Shown here: in pieces, positions 57,082 through 64,000 of the stretch | How the letters are laid out: each line of letters opens with the position of its first letter | Position numbering within the stretch: position 1 is the stretch's first letter | Assembly: GCF_949987535.1 (NCBI RefSeq) | Contig: NC_080080.1 | Location: forward strand, 60,362,668-60,426,667 | Direction of reading: 5' to 3' | Length of the DNA stretch: 64,000 nt | DNA from: Balaenoptera acutorostrata | Lineage: Eukaryota; Chordata; Mammalia; Artiodactyla; Balaenopteridae | The notes under the pieces: model-generated | The model's input: the letters and a program-made list of their open reading frames with translations, nothing else | Databases searched by the model: none | Told to the model about the DNA's origin: nothing | Program-made: the position numbers and the translations under genes

Positions 57082-57309
57082 GTTACTCGCACGTACACAC
57101 CCAGCCAAACCACTCACAATTATGAAAGCTGGGACCTCTCGCCCTCTTGCCTACGTAATGGAACAGGAAACTCCCAAAGGAGTGGGGAAGTAGGACCGGC
57201 TAGCGAAAGCACTTGAGGAAAGAGAGAGGGGTCGCCCCAAGATTTTGTTGCTGTTTAGTGGTGTCCTTAGTGGACAGATGTTCCCCCTCTAACCCCCCGG
57301 CCCCGCCCC

Positions 57310-57490
57310 AAGTGGAATGGCTGGTCTGGTGACAGCTGTAACATTTGGAAACAAAGAAGCTGAAGCCACATTAACAGATGGCTGCATCTCTTTCTTTCCC
57401 GAAGGATTTATGAGAATTGGCTTTAGGAATAATATTAGCATATACGTATGTAATAAGCCCTTTCCTTCTCTCTTTACATTGGCACCAGCT
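57310..57490. promoter_or_regulatory. Candidate conserved upstream block
   Basis: Unique, non-repetitive sequence with two E-boxes ('cagctg' near 57334, 'cagatg' near 57375) and balanced base composition, upstream of the CpG island. Conservation cannot be seen from one sequence. Confidence 0.2.
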
Positions 57491-57504
57491 ATTAACAGGT
57501 TTCT

Positions 57505-57553
57505 CTCTCTCTCTCTCATCTTCCTCCCTCCCTCCTTCCCTCCCTCCCTCTCC
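57505..57553. repeat. (CT)n/(CCCT)n polypyrimidine tract
   Basis: CT repeats followed by CCT/CCCT-rich sequence. Confidence 0.95.
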
Positions 57554-57786
57554 TAAGCTGACCAGATCATCAGTTTCCGGACTTAAGGGGGAAAAAAGGC
57601 CAAGCTGAACCAGGGTTTATTTTCCCAGTGTTGAGCCATTCCCAAGTAGAGAGGCTCTTCGACACTAGGGTTCTCTGTGAGTGAACTTCTCACATTCAGC
57701 TTGCTTTTGGAATTACCCATCACTAGGTCCAGGCCAGTTTTATCCTTGGTTTTGTCCAGCAACCTAAACAGTATAATTGCACAAGG

Positions 57787-58119
57787 CCAAGGCAGTACTT
57801 TTTTTTTAAATTAATTAATTAATTATTTATTTATTTATGGCTGTGTTGAGTCTTCGTTTCTGTGCGAGGGCTTTCTCCAGTTGCGGCGAGCGGGGGCCAC
57901 TCTTCATCGCGGTGTGCGGGCCTCTCACTATCGTGGCCTCTCTTGTTGCAGAGCACAGGCTCCTAGACGCGCAGGCTCAGTAGTTGTGGCTCACGGGCCT
58001 AGTCGCTCCGTGGCATGTGGGATCTTCCCAGACCAGGGCTCGACCCCGTGTCCCCTGCATCGGCAGGCAGATTCTCAACCACTGCGCCACCAGGGAAGCC
58101 CCCCCAAGGCAGTACTTTT
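57787..58119 (-). mobile_element. Full-length young CHR-type SINE
   Basis: The core is 57803-58103. On the minus strand it has the standard head 'ggcttccctggtggcgcagt', a B box with one change ('gggtcgagccc'), and an AATTA/AATA tail (seen as TTAAT repeats near 57810-57838). A perfect 16-bp duplication 'ccaaggcagtactttt' lies at 57787-57802 and 58104-58119. Confidence 0.97.
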
Positions 58120-58559
58120 AATCTAGGAAGAGTTCCCAACTCTCTGTTTAGCAGTTCCAAAATTAGGAGGTAGTGTAGCAAACAGTTTCAACAAGACTCA
58201 GTAAGAATTCTTGACCCTAGAATGCGGGCTTTTTGAAAGCTGGAACAACCTAATTCATCTCTCTGAGTTTCACTTTCATAACATTAGACCTCACCAAAGA
58301 GCAGGGGATTCTTAATATGTATCAAAGTGTATGTGGAATCTGGATGGGAATATTACATCTTTAATTTCACTAACCTCTAACTGGAATTGAGTATTTAGCA
58401 TTTCCTTTAAATCTAAATGCAGACAACAAACCACAATAATATTAGGAGTACCTGTGACTATATCACCAGCCGATGTCACAGACAATTTCCTAAGGCAGTT
58501 TTTATATATATCTCAAAGTATCACTACTCTGATGTTACAATCAAATCATCATTACCTTT

Positions 58560-60050
58560 TCTGTTTTATCTAATAGACTATATATTTTAGAATGGTTTTA
58601 GATATACAGAAAAATTAAGGGGATAATACAGAGTTCTTATATATCTCATTCCCAATTTCCTCTATTATTGACACCATACACTAGTGTGGTAATGTTTTTA
58701 CAATTAATGAGCCAATATTAATACAATAATATTAATCAGAGTGTACTTTATTCAGATTTCCTTGGCTTTCGCCTAGTGTCCTTAATTCCATTTCAGGCTT
58801 CCATCCAGGACACCACATTACATTTAGTTATCAAGCCCCCTTAGGCTCCTCTGGGCTGTGGTAGTTTCTCAGGCTTTTCTTGTTTTTGATAACCTTGACA
58901 GTTTTGAGGAGCAGTGATCCAGTGTTTTGTAGCATACCTCACTAATGTAATCTGTCCAATGCTTTTCTCATGGTAAGACTGGGATTGTGGTTTATTGGGA
59001 GGACAACCAGATAAAGTGCCTTTTTTATAACATCATGTCAAGGGTACATACTATCAACGTGATTTGACTGTTGATGTTGACCTTGATAACCTGGCTGAGG
59101 TAGTGTCTCAGATTTCTCCACTGTAAAGTTACTCCTCCACCCCTTCCACACTACACTTGTCGGAAGGAAGTCACTATGTGAAGCACAAACCCAAAGAGTG
59201 GAGAGTTATGCTCTACCTCCTTGAGGACAGAGTATGTACATAAAGCATTTGGAATTCTTCTGCACAGATTTGTCTATTTTCACCTAAATATTAATTTATT
59301 CAATTATTGATATTTATTTATATCAGTATAGACTCATGGATATCTATTTTATCCTTTGGGTTATAATCCAATACTACTTTATTTTGTTGTTTGAATTGTT
59401 CCAGCTTTGGCCATTGGGAGCTTTTTCTTTTGGCGCCTATGCTTCTTTGACATACTTCCTTTGGGGTGTGTGAGTTTGTGTGTGTGTGTGTATCTGTGTG
59501 TATATGTGTTTAGCATGCATGTTTGTGTGTGTGTTTAACACTTCCTGACTTTCTGGTACCACAAGATGCTCCAGGCTCATTTTGTGTATTTCCTGCCCCA
59601 GTCCTAGAATCAGTCATTTCTCTGAGGAGCCCTGATTCCTTTTATTGGAGAGTAGTAATAGAAACCAAGATCTGGGCTCTAGATGTGCTGTTGCTAATGG
59701 GGTATTATTTGATTAGGCTCTCTTAACTGAGAGAACAAAGAAATATATATGTATACTAACCCATGTATATACACATATCAGTAAATATTTCTATATATAA
59801 CTATCTATATCTATATTGAGTTGAATGTATACTGATGTCTGCAACTGTAATCCATTAACGCTGAGATTATTTTAGCTCTCTCCTCTCGTTTATCTGTAAA
59901 TTCATACTTCAATATTGAGAAATGTGGCTACCACCATCCACCATCTATTTACTTAATTGTTCAATTTCAGTACACATGTATCAGAATTGTTAACCCATCT
60001 CCCCAACATCACTATTTTTAAGTATAGTAGTTAATAGAGTCTCTGTTATA
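58560..60050 (-). mobile_element. Long ancient LINE-1 3' UTR, antisense (L1M type)
   Basis: Plus-strand landmarks in reversed order: 'gaggagcagtgatccagtgt', 'gaccttgataacctggctga', 'agtcactatgtgaagcacaa', 'ttataatccaatactacttt', 'ccagctttggccattgggag', 'tgctccaggctcattttgtg'. GT and TA repeats at 59468-59535 and 59745-59825 interrupt it. It is non-coding. Confidence 0.75.
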
Positions 60051-60489
60051 TCTTGTTATTTAATGAGTTTAAATACCCATTAGTTTCTATATCACAAATT
60101 TGGTTTTTAAAATATTCTAATGACTGCATTTAAAAAATAGTAACTAGTTTCTTTTGAAATTCTCTATATTTTATGAATTTAAAAGTGTTATTTTAAGACT
60201 ATTTAAATGGGCTGCTCCATATTGTCAAAGGGATCCACAGTAAAAAGAAGGTTAGGATCTCAACCTCACAAAGATTATTGTCAGTTTATAATGAGATGAT
60301 GTGAAATTGTCTGGTGCATATGTTGGGAGCTCATGCTTGATAAGTGTTAGCTTCATCCACTTGGGCAGGCTTCTTTCTCCTTTAAAGTTCTAAATACCTT
60401 GGAAGAGAGAACATGCTAAACCTTATGGTTAATAATTTATAATTTAGTGGAAGGATTTGCTAGGTATCAGTGTTGGAGGTAAAGGTCCA

Positions 60490-60580
60490 TATAAGGTTGA
60501 CGGAGGATGAGAGGAAGACAAGGATGACCCTGAAGGTCAGGGGTTTTGTAGTTGAACAGACTGGGGATTGGATCCTTCCA
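60490..60580 (-). mobile_element. L2 LINE fragment, antisense
   Basis: 'gaagacaaggatgaccctga', 'aaggtcaggggttttgtagt' and 'gaacagactgggg' fit the reversed L2 3' coding region. Confidence 0.5.
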
Positions 60581-62564
60581 TTCACAGCCTGACTTTGTTT
60601 CATTTTTGAAATAAGGAGAGCAATGGCTATTAAATAGGCTTGTCCTTAATAGTGAAAGTAGATGTTTAATCTTTTCTTTCAATTTGTTTGAGACAGTGGG
60701 GATTAAGTGTGGCGATTTGGAACAGTTAGTTACATAACATATTGGATTGTCCTTCCTTGTGGAGTTTTCACTCTGTGAAGCCAGACTCACTGGAGGTATA
60801 GATAGTTTCTCATGATAATTCAGTCTCCTTCATCCATGAAAGTACTCTTGCCAGGTGCTTTTTACTCACAGAAGACAATCAGTGTTGATGGTGCTGGGAA
60901 AAAACAAAAATTAAAGATATTAAATGGCAGGAATTAACTGCTTCAGATTATATACCATGGAGAGAGACATAGGGGAAATAGAAAGAAAAAAAATGAAATG
61001 AGAAATGTCTTACATCAACATGTAGGGTTTGAATCTATCTGCTTGGAACTTGACATACACCAGTATGCCAGATAATTTAATTTAATGAATAGTGGCTAGG
61101 GTGAGGTGAAATAGATCAGTTTTTTAATCTATGACTTTTCATTGAACAGCCCTTTTTTAAAAAACTATCTTCGGATCATGACTTTGAGGTCGGCCGTAAT
61201 TCCTTTCTGATATTCTGGAATTAGAGATCAAATGGCCTAATGATATCATGGGTCTCTGCAAAGGACAATATGAAAACCTGAGCCAGAGGCCCTGGGTGCC
61301 TGAAGCTGTCAGCATTAGAACCACTCCTTTGGGTTAAGGAGTCCTTCCAGAAAGGACTCATTTAAATGCAAATATACTATCAAGAGGGGTAACCATGTAT
61401 CCAGTATCTGATTAGCAGCCATTAACAATTTAGCAGAGATTAGCTTCTCAGATTTATTATGGAGAGGAGTTGTCAGGGTGATTTGGCCCAGGCATCTGTC
61501 ATCCACTGACTGCCAGGTCTCCTGCCCTCTTCACTACATAGGGGTCTGCCTAAAGCTGAACTTAGTTTACTAGGAAAGAATTGGGCACTTACTGCATGAC
61601 AATCAATATTGTTTTACATAATTTTGACTTATGAGAAAGGGTAGGAGGGGAATTTCTATAATAATAGTACCTGTGTGTGTGTGTGTGTGTGTATGTGTGT
61701 GTGTGAGTGGTAGCTGCTCAGCTTAGGTTGATTAATCATACTCTACAGAAATCTTAAAATTTTATGACAAACATCTACCCTTTCCATGAGGCCAGAAAGT
61801 ATATCATGTAAAATATGCACAAATGTAGTCCAGGGATGGCAAAGCTATAGTAATAGAAATAGAATTGCATTCAAGTAATTATAGCTGGACTAAAAATTTC
61901 CTGCATTAATATGAAAGCACAGATACAAGAGTACAAGAAAATGATCATTCATATGAAGATTGATATTTCATATTGAATATCTGTAACAGAAATAGGAAAA
62001 TGGAAGAAGGGAAATGACTACAAACAGAATAGTAACTGTTTCTTTAGACATCGCTAAGAATTCACCTTGTTTTTACTGGTAAGGATTTGACATATAATAC
62101 CAGATCTATATAATATAGGTAGTATTCTATAATTGGAACTCTAGATTTAATTGCAAAATGTATGTTTACTTAAGTGAGATGCTTGGTAAATGGCATATGA
62201 TACATTCAATAGTGTGGTGTAAGTAATTCTCAAATAAACCCTTTTTAAAAAAAATCATCATGTGAAAGTCATGAAATAAAACAATGTACTTAGGCATTGC
62301 TCTTTAAATTTTTTAACCTTAAGTTTTTAAAGAATCTAAGAAAACCAAAAAATCCCTTCTGGAGAAAGGTATACTTTGAAGAAAACTTTTGTATTGTAAT
62401 GAATAGATTATTAAATAGTATTTATAAAGAATTATGTCTCTATAATTATTCATTTTTTATAAAAATGAATATTCAACTTTTCAAATCAAATTTAAGCTAA
62501 TAAGAAGAGGAAATTTAAATTTGATTAAAAAGTAAGTTTCAATGAACTGTGTTTGGTCATCAGG
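60581..62564. other. Mostly unrecognised; contains a GT microsatellite
   Basis: The (GT)n tract is at 61672-61705. The block at 61150-61560 is of balanced composition and could be an old repeat or unique sequence. A 63-codon minus frame there (61315-61506) is not recognised. Confidence 0.35.
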
Positions 62565-64000
62565 CAAGTTGATGTTCATTCATTCAGCAGATATTGATGG
62601 AGTGTCTAATATGTGCTGCTGTTCTAGGCACTAGAGCACTAGGCTCTAGGAGTGAACAAATAAATCTCTTCTTTATGGATCTTATGTTCCAGTGGAAGGA
62701 GACCACCATAAATACATAAATATAGCATGTTAGTTAGTGGAAGGACCATGAAGGAGCAGCGTAATGATGCAAGGTTTAGAGCAAGTATATAGGGTGGTCA
62801 GGGGACATTTGAGCAGAGATTTGAAACAAGTGTGGGAGCAAACGGTATGAATACACTGAAAAAGAGGCTTGGTGTATGCAGGTGGTTGGGCTTATACTTG
62901 ATGTGTTCCAGAGACTAGGAGGTTAGTTTGTTTGTAGTGAAATGATCAAAGGGGAAATTGTTAGAAGATATGGTTAGAAAGCTAGGTTAGTGAAAAATCA
63001 CTTAGGGTCTTTTAGGCAATGGTCAAGAGAGAACTTTAGAGGATTAAGAATTTGTTTTTGGACATACTAAATTTGTGATGGCATATGTGGACATGTGAAG
63101 TAGACAACTGGATATACTAGTCTGAAATTCAGCAGCAAGAGATTATCATGGCTGTAGATGAAAATCGGTAAATCATCATGGTATTTAAAGTCTTTAGATT
63201 TAAAGATGAAATCACTTTATAAGTAGGTGTAGGCAGAGAATACATGACGTTGAAAGACTGAGCCAGGAGACACTCCATTATCTAGAGGATTTGGCAAAGG
63301 ATATAAGAAGTGAGCAGGGAGATAAGAGGAATTGTGTCATGAGCCAAGTGGTAGGTGTTAGAAGGAAGAAGGAGTTATTATTAATCCTACTAGTAGATTA
63401 AGATGAGAACTGATAATTTAATATAGGACTTGGCAACATATAATAGATACCACTAATAACCTTAAGAAGAATAGTTTCTATGGAGTGGAGAGGACAAAAA
63501 TAGGTAAGTGGGAGATAAAGAAATGAAACATTAAGTAGAGCTATATTTTTTGAGTAGTTTTGCTATAAAGAGGAGCAGAGCAATGGGGCAAAGATTAGAA
63601 CTGGATATGGGAAGAAATTTTCCCTTTAAGATGGGAGGTATTCGATCTTTGCATGATAATGAGAGCATCTGGTAGAGAGCAAATAATGGAAGATACAGGG
63701 AAGAGGAGACACAGTAGAAGAGAAATCCCTGATTAGGCAAGAGGGGAGGTATCCAGTGCAGAGCAGAGGGTTCGGCCTTAGAACAGAGGACAAACATTTC
63801 TTCTGCCAAAGGAAGAAGGAAGACAGAACATGGGGTTTCAGATAGATCCAGGTAGGATGGTAGACTTGGTGTTTGGAGTTCACGGATATTCTATTTTGAT
63901 CCCTCCTGTATTCTCAGTGAAATAGGAAGCAGCTGAGAATTTAAAGGAAGACATGTTATAGATGTAAAGAAAGGGGAGTTATGAAATTGTTCTCTAGGAC
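62565..64000 (-). mobile_element. Long L2 LINE copy, antisense, running off the window
   Basis: It starts at the L2 3' end reversed ('ttcattcattcagcagatat', 'tatgtgctgctgttctaggc'). It then follows the L2 coding region for about 1.4 kb through 'ggggacatttgagcagagat', 'aagtagacaactggatatac', 'ccaggagacactccattatc' and 'ggagcagagcaatggggcaa'. The copy is dead but unusually long for this family. It may continue past 64000. Confidence 0.75.
63531..63809 (-). pseudogene. L2 reverse-transcriptase remnant
   Basis: An open 92-codon piece whose C-terminal part reads NLCPIALLLFIAKLLKKY. CR1/L2 reverse transcriptases have an RPISLLPF-AKLLE motif at the equivalent place. The polymerase catalytic block lies beyond this open piece, in broken frame at about 63350-63480. 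It is non-functional. Confidence 0.7.

Noticed and set aside
60467..60790. 107-codon minus-strand frame
   Set aside because: It overlaps an L2 fragment and shows none of the family's coding motifs in this frame.
1..64000. Prokaryotic-style operons, ribosome binding sites, terminators or riboswitches
   Set aside because: The window is mammalian nuclear DNA dominated by interspersed repeats. No such signals apply.

Overview
This window is nuclear DNA from a cetartiodactyl mammal, most likely a whale. The evidence is a set of young, GC-rich SINEs derived from a tRNA, of the CHR type known from whales and their relatives. They carry A and B boxes, a diagnostic 'gcttccctggtggcgcagtgg' head, an AAATA-type tail and intact target-site duplications. 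Alongside them are artiodactyl-type LINE-1 3' ends, a fragment of a ruminant/cetacean-type mariner, and the usual mammalian-wide MIR, L2, MaLR and hAT relics. Baleen rather than toothed whale is only a guess. Family names were assigned by recognition, not by a search.

I find no complete protein-coding gene. The open frames are chance frames in AT-rich DNA, frames inside the GC-rich SINEs, or decayed LINE reverse-transcriptase fragments (20068-20253, 32344-32565 and 63531-63809, all minus strand). The one strong gene signal is a CpG island at about 56405-56870. On its minus strand lies a consensus splice donor (exon ends at 56450, intron starts at 56449), so it is probably the first exon and promoter of a gene transcribed leftward. 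Nearly all of positions 1-56449 would then be its first intron, or intergenic DNA past a short gene. I cannot name the gene.

Layout: 1-9 kb holds MIR and L2 relics, one older SINE and a mariner/L1 junction. 9.6-10 kb and 14.2-14.35 kb hold clusters of transcription-factor-like motifs. 16-32 kb holds LTR relics, three L1 pieces, interrupted L2 copies, and two places where short DNA segments have been copied locally with inversion. 35-43 kb holds an 87-bp hAT miniature element with a perfect 8-bp target duplication, a Tigger-like element with terminal inverted repeats, a retro-insertion reduced to its tail, and an inverted SINE pair. 47.1-50.8 kb is one internally deleted L1 that keeps a long 5' UTR. 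52-54.5 kb holds three young SINEs, two of them an inverted pair. 56-57.6 kb is the CpG island and its flank, with a Z-DNA-prone tract. 57.8-64 kb holds a SINE, a long ancient L1 3' region and a long L2 that runs to the window edge.

I see no new multi-gene system. The most unusual signals are the template-switch-like structures at 23528-23656, 28705-28754 and 40101-40165, the tail-only retro-insertion at 39559-39612, and the uncharacterised promoter at 56.4-56.9 kb.
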